A stretch of DNA of 64,000 bases, taken from Marivita cryptomonadis (GTDB lineage: Bacteria; Pseudomonadota; Alphaproteobacteria; Rhodobacterales; Rhodobacteraceae). The position numbers were made by a program, and so were the translations under genes. The stretch spans positions 62,001-126,000 of the forward strand of contig NZ_JFKD01000002.1 in assembly GCF_002115725.1 (NCBI RefSeq), written 5' to 3'. Numbering within the stretch: position 1 is the stretch's first letter; every line of letters begins with the position of its first letter. The notes below the pieces were generated by a model, which was not told where the DNA came from, ran no database searches, and saw nothing but the letters and a program-made list of their open reading frames with translations. Shown here in pieces: positions 22,159 to 31,274 of this stretch.

Positions 22159-22961
22159 TGCTCGATGAGTTGAAAGGAGGTTTTCCAGTCTTCGTTCGGT
22201 CTCTTGGCAGCGGGCCGCAACCGGCCCTGCTGCTCCATTGCGCCCTTGCGCATTCCAAAGTCTGGACGCCTCTCGCTTCACGGCTGTCGACCGCCTTGTC
22301 GATGGTCGCACCGGATATGCCGGGCCACGGGCGCAGTGCGCCGTGGGATCGCCGTTCCGATCTGCACGATCAGGTCACGGCCATTGCCAAGGACTGCCTT
22401 GCTGAAGGCGCCCATGTGATTGGGCACAGCTTTGGAGCAACTGTCGCCTTGCGGCTGGCGATGGAAGAACCAGACAAGGTGCACAGTCTGACGCTTATTG
22501 AACCGGTGCTGTTCGCAGCAGCACGTGAAAGCGACCCGCATGTGTTCGACACCTATATCGAGACATCCCAAAGCTTCGGCGCAGCGCTGGCAAACGACAA
22601 CTGGTCCGATGCTGCGGCTGATTTCATCCGCATCTGGGGGGATGGCCGCCCTTGGGACTCTCTGAGCGACACAGAAAGAACGTCATTTGCCGCACAGATG
22701 CCCTTTATCCGCGAAACAGAGCCCTGTCTGGTCGAGGATGCGAATGGTCTGCTGGCACCGGGACGCCTCGAAGGTATCAGGTGCCCGACACGTCTGATCC
22801 GTGGTGCCAACACGGAGCCAGTGATCGCGGCGATCCATACCACGCTGCAACGACGGATACCGGGTGCCATGGATACGGTCATCGAAGGGGCGGGTCACAT
22901 GGTGCCGATCACGCATCCTGATGCGGTTGCCAGCTGTATCGGCGATTTGATCAATGGCTAG
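22158..22961 (+). CDS. Alpha/beta-fold hydrolase
   Basis: A 267-aa cytoplasmic serine hydrolase of unknown substrate. The nucleophile elbow GHSFG at 89-93 (S91), the oxyanion segment LLLHCALAHSKVW and APDMPGHGRS at about 50-60, and the late EGAGHMVPITHPD with the catalytic histidine are in order. The start overlaps the stop of the isomerase-like gene (TGATG), so the two are translationally coupled and perhaps act on one substrate route. Esterase, thioesterase or C-C hydrolase roles are all possible. Confidence 0.88.
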   Translation: MLDELKGGFPVFVRSLGSGPQPALLLHCALAHSKVWTPLASRLSTALSMVAPDMPGHGRSAPWDRRSDLHDQVTAIAKDCLAEGAHVIGHSFGATVALRLAMEEPDKVHSLTLIEPVLFAAARESDPHVFDTYIETSQSFGAALANDNWSDAAADFIRIWGDGRPWDSLSDTERTSFAAQMPFIRETEPCLVEDANGLLAPGRLEGIRCPTRLIRGANTEPVIAAIHTTLQRRIPGAMDTVIEGAGHMVPITHPDAVASCIGDLING

Positions 22962-23031
22962 CCCCTTGCAAGACGGGGTTCGGTGCGCCATCTACGCTCA
23001 GACTTCCCGGTAAACTCGACAGGAGACGCAA

Positions 23032-23955
23032 ATGATCGAACTTGGACAAAGCCCCGCACCGGCTGACCTGATCAAGGACGTTTCTCAGGATGCGTTCATG
23101 GCTGAAGTGGTCGATGGCAGCATGGAAACGCCAGTCATCGTGGATTTCTGGGCGCCCTGGTGCGGCCCCTGCAAGACCCTTGGGCCACAGCTCGAGGCGG
23201 AAGTGACAAGCGCACGCGGCGCGGTCAAGATGGCCAAAGTCAATGTCGATGAGGCGCAGGGACTTGTTCAGGCGTTGGCGCAGCAAGGCTTGCCGATCCA
23301 GTCCATCCCGACGGTCGTGGCCTTCGTCAAGGGACGCCCGATCGACATGTTCCAAGGCGCGCAACCGGCCTCTGAAATCAAGGCTTTCGTGGAACGTGTG
23401 GTCAAGGCGGCTGGAGGCGATGCCAGCGGTGGACTGGATGACGCTGTCGAGGCCGCGGAAGAGATGCTTGAAGCTGGTGCTGCGGTGGATGCCATGCAGA
23501 CCTTCGCAGCCGTTCTCGAAGAAGATCCTCTGCACGTGCGCGCTTATGCCGGGCTGGTACGTTGCGCACTTGCTGCGGATGACCTTGAACAGGCCGAAGC
23601 CATTCTGAACGGTGCCCCTGCCGAGATTTCCGGCAAGCCGGAACTGGAAGCTGCTCACGCGCAATTGGAGCTTGCCAAACAAGCAAGTAATTCCGGCCCT
23701 GTGGCAGAATTGCAAGCGGCGGTTGAGGCGGATCCGGACAACCACCAAGCACGTTTTGACCTCGCGCAGGCTCTATATGCCAAGGGCGATGGACAGGCTG
23801 CGGTGGACCACCTGCTCGAGTTGTTCCGACGGGATCGTGAATGGAACGATGCCGCTGCCAAGACGCAGTTGATGACCATCTTCGAAGCGCTCAAGCCGAA
23901 TGACCCAGTGGCTTTGAACGGACGTCGTAAATTGAGCTCGATGATATTTGCCTGA
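23032..23955 (+). CDS. Thioredoxin domain-TPR protein, YbbN (CnoX)-like
   Basis: A 307-aa co-chaperone/redox protein. The thioredoxin domain (about 15-120) has WAPWCGPCK with C44 and C47, so the active site is complete; E. coli YbbN/CnoX protects substrates from over-oxidation and passes them to chaperones. Residues from about 125 to the end are TPR-like helical repeats (EEDPLHVRAYAGLVRCALAA, VEADPDNHQARFDLAQALYA). AGGAGA precedes the ATG. It begins a three-gene operon with the Lon-substrate-domain and Trm112-like genes. Confidence 0.92.
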   Translation: MIELGQSPAPADLIKDVSQDAFMAEVVDGSMETPVIVDFWAPWCGPCKTLGPQLEAEVTSARGAVKMAKVNVDEAQGLVQALAQQGLPIQSIPTVVAFVKGRPIDMFQGAQPASEIKAFVERVVKAAGGDASGGLDDAVEAAEEMLEAGAAVDAMQTFAAVLEEDPLHVRAYAGLVRCALAADDLEQAEAILNGAPAEISGKPELEAAHAQLELAKQASNSGPVAELQAAVEADPDNHQARFDLAQALYAKGDGQAAVDHLLELFRRDREWNDAAAKTQLMTIFEALKPNDPVALNGRRKLSSMIFA

Positions 23956-23982
23956 ACGGTTCGTCAGACTACGTCCGTTGTT

Positions 23983-24627
23983 ATGACAAGAGTCACTGAA
24001 TTGCCGGGGTCTATCCCTGTGTTTCCGTTGCCCGGGGCGCTGTTGCTGCCCCGCGCACGGCTTCCGTTGCATCTGTTCGAGCCGCGCTATCTGCAAATGC
24101 TTGAAGATGCTATGAAAACGCCTGACCGACTGATCGGCATGGTACAACCAAATGCACGGCCCAATGGTGACAAGGACGCGCTGCAGCGCATCGGCTGCGC
24201 CGGACGCGTGACCCAGTTTTCCGAAACCGAAGATGGCCGCTATATGATCACCCTTTCGGGGATATCGCGGTTCAGGGTGGGTGACGAGATCGAGGGCTTC
24301 ACGCCATACCGACGGTTCGAGGTGAACTGGGATGGCTTCGACCGGGATCAGGGTGGGCCCGAACATGATCGGAGCTTTGATCGTGATGGTTTTCTTAACC
24401 TTCTAGACCGGTATTTCGCAGCTCGTGATCTGTCGGCGGATTGGGCCACGCTCAAGGATGCGGACGACGAGCTTTTGATCAACTCGCTGTCCATGCTTCT
24501 GGATTTCGAGCCGGAGGAAAAGCAGGCTTTGCTGGAAGCCCCTTCGCTGTCCACACGGCGGGAAACGTTGGTTACCCTGATCGAATATGCCCTGCGCGGT
24601 GGCCAGTCCGAGGATATCTTGCAATGA
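23983..24627 (+). CDS. Lon substrate-binding (LON N-terminal) domain protein
   Basis: A 214-aa protein consisting of the PUA-like LON-substrate-binding domain without the ATPase or protease parts. It begins [26 protein letters not shown], the family hallmark, then IGMVQP and [19 protein letters not shown]. Stand-alone LON domain proteins are widespread in alphaproteobacteria and their role is not established. It lies 27 bp after the YbbN-like gene and overlaps the Trm112-like gene by 4 bases (ATGA). Confidence 0.92.
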   Translation: MTRVTELPGSIPVFPLPGALLLPRARLPLHLFEPRYLQMLEDAMKTPDRLIGMVQPNARPNGDKDALQRIGCAGRVTQFSETEDGRYMITLSGISRFRVGDEIEGFTPYRRFEVNWDGFDRDQGGPEHDRSFDRDGFLNLLDRYFAARDLSADWATLKDADDELLINSLSMLLDFEPEEKQALLEAPSLSTRRETLVTLIEYALRGGQSEDILQ

Positions 24628-24806
24628 GCGAAACTCCGGGGTTCGATCGGAAAATGCTTGAGGCTCTGGTATGCCCGCAAACCCAAGGGCGACTGGAATA
24701 TGATGCCAGTCGTCAGGAGCTGATCAGTCACTCCGCGCATTTGGCCTATCCCATCCGGGATGGCATCCCGATCATGCTGATCGACGAAGCGCGCGAGATC
24801 GACTGA
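24624..24806 (+). CDS. Trm112 family protein (YcaR-like)
   Basis: A 60-aa protein, typical for bacterial Trm112/UPF0434. The signature [17 protein letters not shown] and [17 protein letters not shown] is complete. Only one cysteine is left, so the zinc site of eukaryotic Trm112 is lacking, as in many bacterial members. The eukaryotic protein activates methyltransferases; the bacterial role is little known. Start overlaps the preceding stop (ATGA). Confidence 0.93.
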   Translation: MSETPGFDRKMLEALVCPQTQGRLEYDASRQELISHSAHLAYPIRDGIPIMLIDEAREID

Positions 24807-24879
24807 AGGTCTCAAGTTGAATTGACAGGCTTCTTGCCCTGCGATACCTCGCCGGTCTTTCAGGGACGCGAGAGGCAGG

Positions 24880-25788
24880 ATGGCACGCAAACGCAAGGGT
24901 CGCGACATATCAGGATGGTTGGTGGTGGACAAACCCGCCGGCCTGACCTCGACAGCGGTGGTCAATAAGGTCCGTTGGGCGTTCGATGCCAAAAAAGCCG
25001 GGCACGCCGGGACGCTTGATCCTGAAGCCACTGGCGTGCTTGCCGTTGCCTTGGGTGAGGCCACCAAGACAGTGCTCTACATCACCGACGCTCTCAAAGC
25101 GTACGAGTTTACCGTACGGTTTGGACAGGCGACCCGTACGGATGATGCCGAAGGTGATGTGATCGCCACCTCCGACCTGCGGCCCAGTGATGACGACATC
25201 AAAGAAGCGCTGCACGCGTTCGTAGGCGACATTCTGCAAGTCCCGCCGCAATTCTCGGCGGTGATGATCGACGGCGAGCGCGCCTACAAACGCGCCCGTG
25301 ACGGCGAAGAAATGGACATCGCCGCCCGCCCGCTTTTTGTGGATGAACTTACCCTTCTCGACCGACCGGATGCCGATCATGCGGTTTTGATGCTGGTCTG
25401 TGGCAAGGGGGGCTATGTCCGGTCCATCGCAAGAGACTTGGGCGCGGCTCTGGGCTGTTTGGGTCATGTCTTGCGCCTGAGGCGTATCTGGTCCGGCCCG
25501 TTCGATGCCGAAGATGGGATCAGCCTCGAGCAGATCGACGAATTGGCCAAAACGGCAGAGTTGGATGCTTATCTAAGGCCGCTGGAAGAGGGTTTGGCCG
25601 ATCTGCCGGAATTGACCTGCACCCCGGAAGCAGCTGTAAAGCTGCGCAACGGCAATCCGGCGATGGTGATCGCATCCGGTGTCGAATATGGCGATGAATG
25701 CTGGGTCTCATGCGATGGCGCGCCGGTTGCGGTCGGACGCTACAAATCTGGTGAAGTGCATCCTTCCCGGGTGTTCGTTACGGCATGA
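24880..25788 (+). CDS. truB: tRNA pseudouridine(55) synthase
   Basis: Makes pseudouridine 55 in the T-loop of tRNAs. 302 aa. The catalytic aspartate is D47 in [23 protein letters not shown] near 17-25, [38 protein letters not shown] and a C-terminal PUA-like domain are present. GAGAGGCAGG precedes the ATG. It overlaps the DUF1643 gene by 4 bases (ATGA). In many bacteria truB and rpsO are neighbours; here they are separated by two small genes. Confidence 0.96.
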   Translation: MARKRKGRDISGWLVVDKPAGLTSTAVVNKVRWAFDAKKAGHAGTLDPEATGVLAVALGEATKTVLYITDALKAYEFTVRFGQATRTDDAEGDVIATSDLRPSDDDIKEALHAFVGDILQVPPQFSAVMIDGERAYKRARDGEEMDIAARPLFVDELTLLDRPDADHAVLMLVCGKGGYVRSIARDLGAALGCLGHVLRLRRIWSGPFDAEDGISLEQIDELAKTAELDAYLRPLEEGLADLPELTCTPEAAVKLRNGNPAMVIASGVEYGDECWVSCDGAPVAVGRYKSGEVHPSRVFVTA

Positions 25789-26348
25789 CGGGGCTGCCGG
25801 TAGCCGTCGCAGCAGGGTTGGTGCACAGGTCCCACATTGCCGACGGCTGCGTGTCCCGTGTCTGGTATTCACCCTGTGACCGATATCGGTATGCACTGTC
25901 CCGAACGTGGGACACAGATCAACCAGTGTTGTTGTTCATTATGCTCAATCCGTCCACTGCGGATGAACAGCGAAATGATCCGACCGTTGCACGCTGTGAA
26001 ACCCGCGCCCGCAGCATGGGGTTTGGTGGTGTTATGATAGCCAACCTCTTTGCCTTTCGGGCAACCCGGCCTGACGACTTGAAGCGCGCGGACCATCCCA
26101 TTGGATCAGCGAATGATGATATTCTGGATCACTGGTCGGCAAGCGCCGGGATGACGATTGCGGCATGGGGCGTACATGGTGGACACGAAGGTCGGGCCTA
26201 CGATGTGGCGTCACGGCTTCGGGGACAGGTCCATCATCTGGGATTGACGAAAGACGGACATCCCCGACATCCGCTTTACGTGTCGTTCAAAACACAGCCA
26301 GTGTGTTGGCCGCACTCCGAGCGATATGTCATCGGTCAGTCTCTTTGA
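25785..26348 (+). CDS. DUF1643 domain-containing protein
   Basis: A 187-aa protein of the DUF1643 family, found in bacteria and phages with no established function. The family core is visible: [55 protein letters not shown], and [13 protein letters not shown]. The fold is probably related to uracil-DNA-glycosylase-like proteins, which is inference. Its ATG overlaps the truB stop. Confidence 0.9.
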   Translation: MTGLPVAVAAGLVHRSHIADGCVSRVWYSPCDRYRYALSRTWDTDQPVLLFIMLNPSTADEQRNDPTVARCETRARSMGFGGVMIANLFAFRATRPDDLKRADHPIGSANDDILDHWSASAGMTIAAWGVHGGHEGRAYDVASRLRGQVHHLGLTKDGHPRHPLYVSFKTQPVCWPHSERYVIGQSL

Positions 26349-26433
26349 GTAAAGGGGGCAATCCGCCAGATCGAAACGTTTGGTTTACCGGGGTAGGCTA
26401 TGTTGTGGACCTCATTGGTTAAGGTGTGGGTCC

Positions 26434-26838
26434 ATGGGTTTGGCGTTTCAGATTGGTGCTCTGGCCCCTATTGTGGCTGTGGGTCTGGCGCTGATTGGCC
26501 GCCTTCCACGCCAAAAGTTGCAAGATTTGCCTGTTCCGCAAGACAAGCCAGTCGGCGCGTTGATGGTGTTTCAGCGCACGGGGCGCATTCACGAAAGGCC
26601 TTCCGAACTGTCGATCCCGGATCGGGTTTATTCGTTTGAAGATGCACAAGATCGGGTTCTTTCGATGATCACAGGCAAGAATATGTCACCTTCAACGCTC
26701 TCTTTGCGTCTGTGCGCAATGACTCCTTTTTGGACCGATGTGTTAGTAGAGGGCGACGTGATCGTACAGGTGCCCACAGCAGTGTTGACTGGCCGCAGCG
26801 CAGGGCGATACCGGCAGGACCATTGGTCCGGCGCTTAA
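26434..26838 (+). CDS. Hypothetical protein with one N-terminal membrane helix
   Basis: A 134-aa protein that I do not recognise. A hydrophobic N-terminal segment ([19 protein letters not shown]) suggests a membrane anchor or uncleaved signal. The rest is mixed, with no catalytic or metal motif. ATG 26434 is preceded by AAGGTGTGGGTCC; an upstream in-frame start at 26380 is less likely. It is in the same direction as truB-DUF1643 and 127 bp before rpsO. Codon use is looser than in rpsO but not foreign. Confidence 0.55.
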   Translation: MGLAFQIGALAPIVAVGLALIGRLPRQKLQDLPVPQDKPVGALMVFQRTGRIHERPSELSIPDRVYSFEDAQDRVLSMITGKNMSPSTLSLRLCAMTPFWTDVLVEGDVIVQVPTAVLTGRSAGRYRQDHWSGA

Positions 26839-26965
26839 GGCTTCCCATCACCATTTTTTTCGCCTATACGCCCGCATCCGCATGACGTGCGGAGATTCTC
26901 CATGGGCCTTGCTGGACGACATCCCGGCTTGTGCCATTCACACAAACCTTCGAAAGGAGACCCCG

Positions 26966-27235
26966 ATGTCGATTACTGTCGAAGAAAAGAACCGCTTGAT
27001 GAAAGAATTCGCCACCAAAGAAGGCGATACAGGTTCCCCGGAAGTGCAGGTTGCCATTCTGACCAGCCGCATCTCCACCCTGACCGAGCATTTTAAGACC
27101 CACAAAAAAGACAACCACTCGCGTCGTGGTTTGCTCAAGCTGGTTGCACAGCGTCGTAAGCTTTTGGACTACACCAAAGGCAAAGACGAAGCGCGCTATC
27201 AGGACCTGATCAAGCGTCTTGGCATTCGCCGCTAA
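26966..27235 (+). CDS. rpsO: 30S ribosomal protein S15
   Basis: 89 aa, the exact usual length. S15 binds the central domain of 16S rRNA; signature segments [17 protein letters not shown] and [24 protein letters not shown] are present. GAAAGGAGA lies before the ATG. Followed by a terminator and then pnp, the common rpsO-pnp order. Confidence 0.98.
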   Translation: MSITVEEKNRLMKEFATKEGDTGSPEVQVAILTSRISTLTEHFKTHKKDNHSRRGLLKLVAQRRKLLDYTKGKDEARYQDLIKRLGIRR

Positions 27236-27260
27236 GGCTTGTCGATATACGGTTTCGGAG

Positions 27261-27289
27261 GGGCTCGCTTTGCGGGCCCTTTTCTTTTT
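27261..27289 (+). terminator. Terminator or processing hairpin after rpsO
   Basis: GGGCTCGC-TTT-GCGGGCCC stem (one G:T pair) followed by TTTTCTTTTT, 25 bp after the rpsO stop. In enterobacteria rpsO and pnp are separated by a leaky terminator and an RNase III hairpin; this one could be leaky too. Confidence 0.8.
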
Positions 27290-27449
27290 GCGCGCTTCGC
27301 CTTCGACCATGTATTGCGAAGATTTTGCGCCGGGTCACCCTTAAGCGTAGCGACAAAACGAAGTGTTTTCTTTGATCCCGATTTCCTGTAAGGCCCACCT
27401 ATCTGAGACGTGACGCTTCGACCCTGGCGCATGACATGATGAAAGGGTC

Positions 27450-27504
27450 GGCGGCAATGGGGCCGCCATGAAAACGGGAGACCCGGAGGGCCGGGAGTGC
27501 TCCC
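27450..27504 (+). promoter_or_regulatory. Nested hairpins in the pnp leader
   Basis: Two stems directly before pnp: GGCGGC / GCCGCC at 27450-27467, and GGGAG (27476-27480) with CTCCC (27500-27504) enclosing CCCGG / CCGGG (27482-27495). They end 15 bases before the start codon. E. coli pnp is autoregulated through an RNase III-cut leader hairpin; a similar role here is inference. Confidence 0.45.
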
Positions 27505-27519
27505 ATACAGGAAACGATG

Positions 27520-29661
27520 ATGTTCAACATTTCGACGAAAAGCATGCAGTGGGGCGAGGAAACGCTCACACTGGAAACGGGCAAGGTTGCCCGTCAGGCC
27601 GATGGCAGCGTGATTGCCACCCTCGGTGAGACCTCGGTCATGGCCAACGTGACGTTCGCCAAGCAGCCGAAACCCGGTCAGGATTTCTTTCCGCTGACCG
27701 TCCACTACCAGGAAAAATACTATGCTGCCGGTAAAGTGCCGGGTGGCTTTTTCAAGCGCGAAGCGCGTCCGACGGAAAAAGAAACGCTGACCGCGCGTTT
27801 GATCGACCGTCCGATCCGTCCGCTGTTTGTGCCGGGCTTCAAGAACGAAGTTCTGGTGATGTGTACCGTTCTGTCCCACGATCTGGTCAATGACCCTGAC
27901 ATCGTTGCGATGATTGCAGCTTCTGCTGCGCTGACCATTTCCGGCGCGCCGTTCATGGGCCCGATCGCGGGCTGCCGCGTGGGTTATGTCGATGGCGAAT
28001 ACATCCTCAACCCCGAAGTCGAGGATATGGATCAGCTGCGCAACAACCCCGAGCAGCGGCTTGATCTGGTTGTCGCAGGCACCAAAGACGCCGTGATGAT
28101 GGTGGAATCGGAAGCCTACGAGCTGACCGAGGAAGAAATGCTGGGTGCTGTGACCTTTGCGCATGAGCAAATTCAGCCTGTCATCGACCTGATCATTGAC
28201 TTGGCCGAATCCGCAGCGAAAGAGCCGTTTGATTTCCAGCCGCCGGATTATGCCGATCTTTATGCCGCTGTGAAAGCTGCTGGAGAAGACAAGATCCGCG
28301 CAGCTTATGCGATCACCGACAAGCAAGAGCGGACAACTGCTTTGTCCGATGCCAAAACGGCGATCAAAGACGCGTTGACCGAAGAGCAGCTTGAAGATGC
28401 GAACCTTGGGTCCGCAATGAAAAAGCTCGAAGCGTCGATCCTGCGTGGTGACGTTGTGAAAACCGGCAAGCGGATCGACGGCCGTGCGCTGGACACAGTG
28501 CGTCCGATCGTTTGCGAAACCGGGCTTCTGCCGCGGACGCACGGCTCTGCCTTGTTCACCCGTGGTGAAACACAGGGCTTGGTGGTGACCACGCTGGGCA
28601 CGGGCGACGATGAACAGATCATCGACGCGCTGCACGGCAACTACCGCTCCAACTTCTTGCTGCACTATAACTTCCCGCCGTACTCGGTTGGCGAAGCGGG
28701 TCGCGTTGGCCCTCCGGGACGTCGCGAAATCGGCCACGGTAAACTGGCATGGCGTGCGCTTCAGGCGGTTCTGCCTGCGGCGACCGACTTCCCGTACACC
28801 GTGCGCGTTGTGTCCGAGATCACGGAATCCAACGGCTCGTCCTCGATGGCGTCGGTCTGTGGAGGCTCTTTGTCCATGATGGATGCAGGCGTGCCGCTGA
28901 AATCCGCTGTGGCGGGTGTTGCAATGGGTCTGATCCTTGAAGAGGACGGCTCCTACGCGGTTCTGACCGACATCCTCGGTGACGAAGATCACCTTGGCGA
29001 CATGGACTTCAAAGTGGCAGGGACCGAGAATGGTATCACCTCGCTGCAGATGGACATCAAGGTTGCGGGCATCACGCCGGAAATCATGAAAAAGGCCCTT
29101 GCCCAAGCCAAGGAAGGCCGTCTTCATATCCTCGGCGAGATGGCCAAGGCGCTCACAGGTGCTGCGGAATTCAGCGTTCACGCGCCGCGCATCGAGACCA
29201 TGCAGATCCCGACCGACAAGATCCGTGAAGTGATCGGTTCGGGCGGTAAGGTCATCCGCGAGATCGTGGAAGTGTCCGGTGCCAAGGTCGACATCAACGA
29301 TGACGGTATCATCAAGATTGCCAGCCCGAACGGCGAAGCCATCCAAAAGGCCTATGACATGATCTATTCGATCGTGGCAGAGCCGGAAGAGGGCCATGTC
29401 TACAAAGGCAAGGTCGTGAAGATCGTCGATTTCGGTGCCTTCGTGAACTTCTTTGGCAAGCGGGACGGCCTGGTCCACGTATCTCAGATCGAAAACCGTC
29501 GCCTGAACCATCCGTCGGATGTGCTCAAGGAAGGTCAGGAAGTTTTTGTAAAGCTTCTGGGCTTTGACGACCGTGGCAAGGTCCGCCTTGCGATGAAGAT
29601 GGTCGATCAGGAAACCGGCGAAGAGCTGGCCCCCGAGAAAAAGACAGAGGACGCGGAGTAA
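27520..29661 (+). CDS. pnp: Polyribonucleotide nucleotidyltransferase (PNPase)
   Basis: 3'-5' phosphorolytic exoribonuclease of the RNA degradosome, 713 aa. Two RNase PH domains come first (start [20 protein letters not shown]; second with [25 protein letters not shown]), then the KH domain with [12 protein letters not shown] and an S1 domain ([21 protein letters not shown]) ending in a short acidic tail. Two ATGs stand in tandem (27517, 27520); AGGA spacing favours the second. Long open frames on the other strand are shadows of its biased codons. Confidence 0.97.
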   Translation: MFNISTKSMQWGEETLTLETGKVARQADGSVIATLGETSVMANVTFAKQPKPGQDFFPLTVHYQEKYYAAGKVPGGFFKREARPTEKETLTARLIDRPIRPLFVPGFKNEVLVMCTVLSHDLVNDPDIVAMIAASAALTISGAPFMGPIAGCRVGYVDGEYILNPEVEDMDQLRNNPEQRLDLVVAGTKDAVMMVESEAYELTEEEMLGAVTFAHEQIQPVIDLIIDLAESAAKEPFDFQPPDYADLYAAVKAAGEDKIRAAYAITDKQERTTALSDAKTAIKDALTEEQLEDANLGSAMKKLEASILRGDVVKTGKRIDGRALDTVRPIVCETGLLPRTHGSALFTRGETQGLVVTTLGTGDDEQIIDALHGNYRSNFLLHYNFPPYSVGEAGRVGPPGRREIGHGKLAWRALQAVLPAATDFPYTVRVVSEITESNGSSSMASVCGGSLSMMDAGVPLKSAVAGVAMGLILEEDGSYAVLTDILGDEDHLGDMDFKVAGTENGITSLQMDIKVAGITPEIMKKALAQAKEGRLHILGEMAKALTGAAEFSVHAPRIETMQIPTDKIREVIGSGGKVIREIVEVSGAKVDINDDGIIKIASPNGEAIQKAYDMIYSIVAEPEEGHVYKGKVVKIVDFGAFVNFFGKRDGLVHVSQIENRRLNHPSDVLKEGQEVFVKLLGFDDRGKVRLAMKMVDQETGEELAPEKKTEDAE

Positions 29662-29688
29662 TCTGCAGCCAGCCAAGTCTTTGAAAGG

Positions 29689-29724
29689 AAAGCGCCTCTT
29701 TAAGAGGCGCTTTTTTTATTTTTT
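29689..29724 (+). terminator. Rho-independent terminator of pnp
   Basis: Stem AAAGCGCCTC / GAGGCGCTTT with a 5-base loop followed by a long T-rich run, 27 bp after the pnp stop. Confidence 0.93.
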
Positions 29725-29764
29725 GCGCGACCTACATTTGGGTCGGGAAAATGGGGGATGTGTA

Positions 29765-30283
29765 ATGTCTGTCTTGTTTGCCGAACAATCGCTGATGGAG
29801 ACCGTGTTTGACGACTTTTCCGGAGATGCTGCCGCGCGGTGGGATTTTGTGGCCGACACCGTCATGGGTGGCGTTTCGTCTGGGCACATAGAGGTTGTCA
29901 CCTCTGGTCCGTCGAAAGCCCTGCGTCTTTGCGGCGATGTCAGTACCAGAAACAACGGTGGTTTCGTCCAAGCCCGGCGTCGCTTCTCTGCGCGTTGGTC
30001 CGCTGAGGCAACCGGTGTGCGCCTGTCGGTCATTGGCAACGGTGCGCGCTATTTCGTCTTCCTCAAGACGCCGCATTTGTCGCGTGTCTGGCATTCATAC
30101 CGCGCTCAGTTTGTTGCGGGTGACGGCTGGCAGGCCGTCGACATTCCGTTCAGCATGTTTGCACCGTCGCATATGGGCATGCCGGCCATGGTCGCCCCTT
30201 CGGATGTCAACAGCATGGCAATCGTGGCGTATGGGGATGACTATGACGCGGATGTCACGGTTCGCGAAATCAGGGTCTACTGA
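29765..30283 (+). CDS. CIA30 family protein
   Basis: A 172-aa protein of the complex I intermediate-associated protein 30 family, a galactose-binding-like jelly roll. Eukaryotic CIA30 helps assemble NADH dehydrogenase; bacterial members are of unknown role. Visible are FDDFSGDAAARWDFVADTVMGGVSSG near 15-40, the most conserved part, and TRNNGGFVQARRRF. ATG 29765 is where homology starts. No signal peptide. Its stop codon TGA overlaps the A run that, read on the other strand, forms the U tail of the minus-strand terminator. Confidence 0.85.
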   Translation: MSVLFAEQSLMETVFDDFSGDAAARWDFVADTVMGGVSSGHIEVVTSGPSKALRLCGDVSTRNNGGFVQARRRFSARWSAEATGVRLSVIGNGARYFVFLKTPHLSRVWHSYRAQFVAGDGWQAVDIPFSMFAPSHMGMPAMVAPSDVNSMAIVAYGDDYDADVTVREIRVY

Positions 30284-30311
30284 AAAAAAAGACCCCGGAT
30301 AAAATCCGGGG
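30283..30311 (-). terminator. Rho-independent terminator serving cenR and/or the small RNA
   Basis: On the minus strand CCCCGGAT-TTT-ATCCGGGG is followed by TC and eight Ts. On the plus strand the A run precedes the stem, so it works only leftwards. Confidence 0.85.
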
Positions 30312-30368
30312 CCAGGTCCAACAGGGAGGTGCATATGATAACCCGCATATGCGACGGGAACTGTTACC
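30283..30368 (-). ncRNA. Candidate small regulatory RNA, about 86 nt, with an FNR-type promoter
   Basis: Read on the minus strand, the sequence has the parts of a trans-acting sRNA. A 7-bp hairpin GCATATG / CATATGC with an 8-base loop lies at 30352-30331. An unpaired stretch with CCTCCCT (30329-30323), complementary to a Shine-Dalgarno site, follows. An 8-bp terminator hairpin with T8 ends it at 30283. A TTTTAT hexamer at 30380-30375 can be the -10 element, giving a start near 30368, and an exact TTGAT-N4-ATCAA box is centred about 40 bases upstream. The element sits between cenR (same strand, ends at 30429) and the CIA30 gene, so it could alternatively be processed from the cenR 3' end. Transcription is not shown. 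Confidence 0.55.
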
Positions 30369-30400
30369 ATTCAGATAAAAGATGTGCATGCCATGCTTCT

Positions 30401-30414
30401 TTGATCTGAATCAA
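30401..30414. promoter_or_regulatory. FNR/FnrL-type binding box
   Basis: TTGATCTGAATCAA matches TTGAT-N4-ATCAA at all ten fixed positions. FnrL activates promoters under low oxygen in Rhodobacter relatives. It stands about 40 bases before the proposed minus-strand start, the class II activator position. By base counts an exact palindromic 10-mer is expected about 0.06 times in 64 kb. A partial second half-site, ATCTGAAT on the minus strand, lies at 30376-30369. Confidence 0.6.
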
Positions 30415-30428
30415 AATAGACTAAGGTC

Positions 30429-31115
30429 TTATGACACGAGGCGATAACCGCCAGACTCTGTCACGAGCAACCGGGCGTTTGAGGGATCGGGTTCGATCTT
30501 CTGGCGCAGACGATAGATATGTGTTTCGAGTGTGTGCGTGGTCACGCCAGCATTGTAGCCCCACACCTCGTGCAGCAGTGTATCGCGCGCCACGACGCCG
30601 TCGGTGGAACGATAGAGAAACTTGAGGATATTTGTCTCTTTTTCTGTCAGGCGGATTTTCTTGTCGTCCTCTGTCATCAAGAGCTTCATTGAGGGCTTGA
30701 AGGTGTATGGCCCAAGCGTGAACACGGCGTCCTCGGATTGCTCATGCTGACGCAGCTGCGCACGGATACGGGCCAGCAGCACAGGGAACTTGAACGGCTT
30801 GGTGACATAGTCATTTGCCCCGGCATCAAGGCCAAGGATCGTATCAGCATCCGAATCATGCCCCGTCAGCATCAGCACCGGCGCCTTGACACCCTGCTTG
30901 CGCATCAGCCGGCACAGTTCGCGGCCATCGGTATCGGGAAGACCGACATCGAGAATGATAAGATCGTAAAGCTGTTCCTTGACCCGGCCCATTGCGGCAG
31001 TCCCGCAATCCGCCTCGAACACTTCAAAGTCTTCCGTCATCACGAGCTGTTCGGCCAAAGCCTCGCGCAGGTCGTCGTCATCGTCGACCAGAAGAATATT
31101 CTTGAGCTGTGCCAT
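30429..31115 (-). CDS. cenR: OmpR/PhoB-type response regulator, CenR-like
   Basis: A 228-aa two-component response regulator. The receiver domain (about 5-120) has DDDDD at 11-15, phosphoacceptor D56 in DLIILDVGLPD, the T in MLTGHD and K in DYVTKPFKF. A winged-helix output domain fills about 128-228, with LTEKETNILKFLYR and VWGYNAGVTTHTLETHIYRLRQKIE. The sequence closely follows CenR of Caulobacter and Rhodobacter, an essential envelope regulator partnered by the kinase CenK. No kinase gene is adjacent, also the case in relatives. Transcription likely ends at 30283. Confidence 0.88.
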   Translation of the reverse strand: MAQLKNILLVDDDDDLREALAEQLVMTEDFEVFEADCGTAAMGRVKEQLYDLIILDVGLPDTDGRELCRLMRKQGVKAPVLMLTGHDSDADTILGLDAGANDYVTKPFKFPVLLARIRAQLRQHEQSEDAVFTLGPYTFKPSMKLLMTEDDKKIRLTEKETNILKFLYRSTDGVVARDTLLHEVWGYNAGVTTHTLETHIYRLRQKIEPDPSNARLLVTESGGYRLVS

Positions 31116-31274
31116 TGTGTTGTCTCTCCGTCGGTTTCAAGACAGATGGGCAAGACGTTGCGCGCGGGCAAGAATTGCTGCAAGTGTTTCACGGCCTCGT
31201 GTATGCAGGGGCCAAATGTTTCATAAATCGGGCCCATTTGTTGCAGATGACCCTAGTGAAAGACCCAAGGTTAG

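Noticed and set aside
27232..29676. An 814-codon open frame antisense to pnp
   Set aside because: A shadow of the biased codons of a highly expressed gene; no ribosome-binding site and a His/Arg-rich product.
30335..30409. A 24-codon plus-strand frame with four cysteines and an AGGGAGG ribosome-binding site
   Set aside because: Its ribosome-binding site is the complement of the anti-Shine-Dalgarno stretch of the small RNA candidate, and the frame covers the candidate's hairpin and promoter; no plus-strand promoter is seen.
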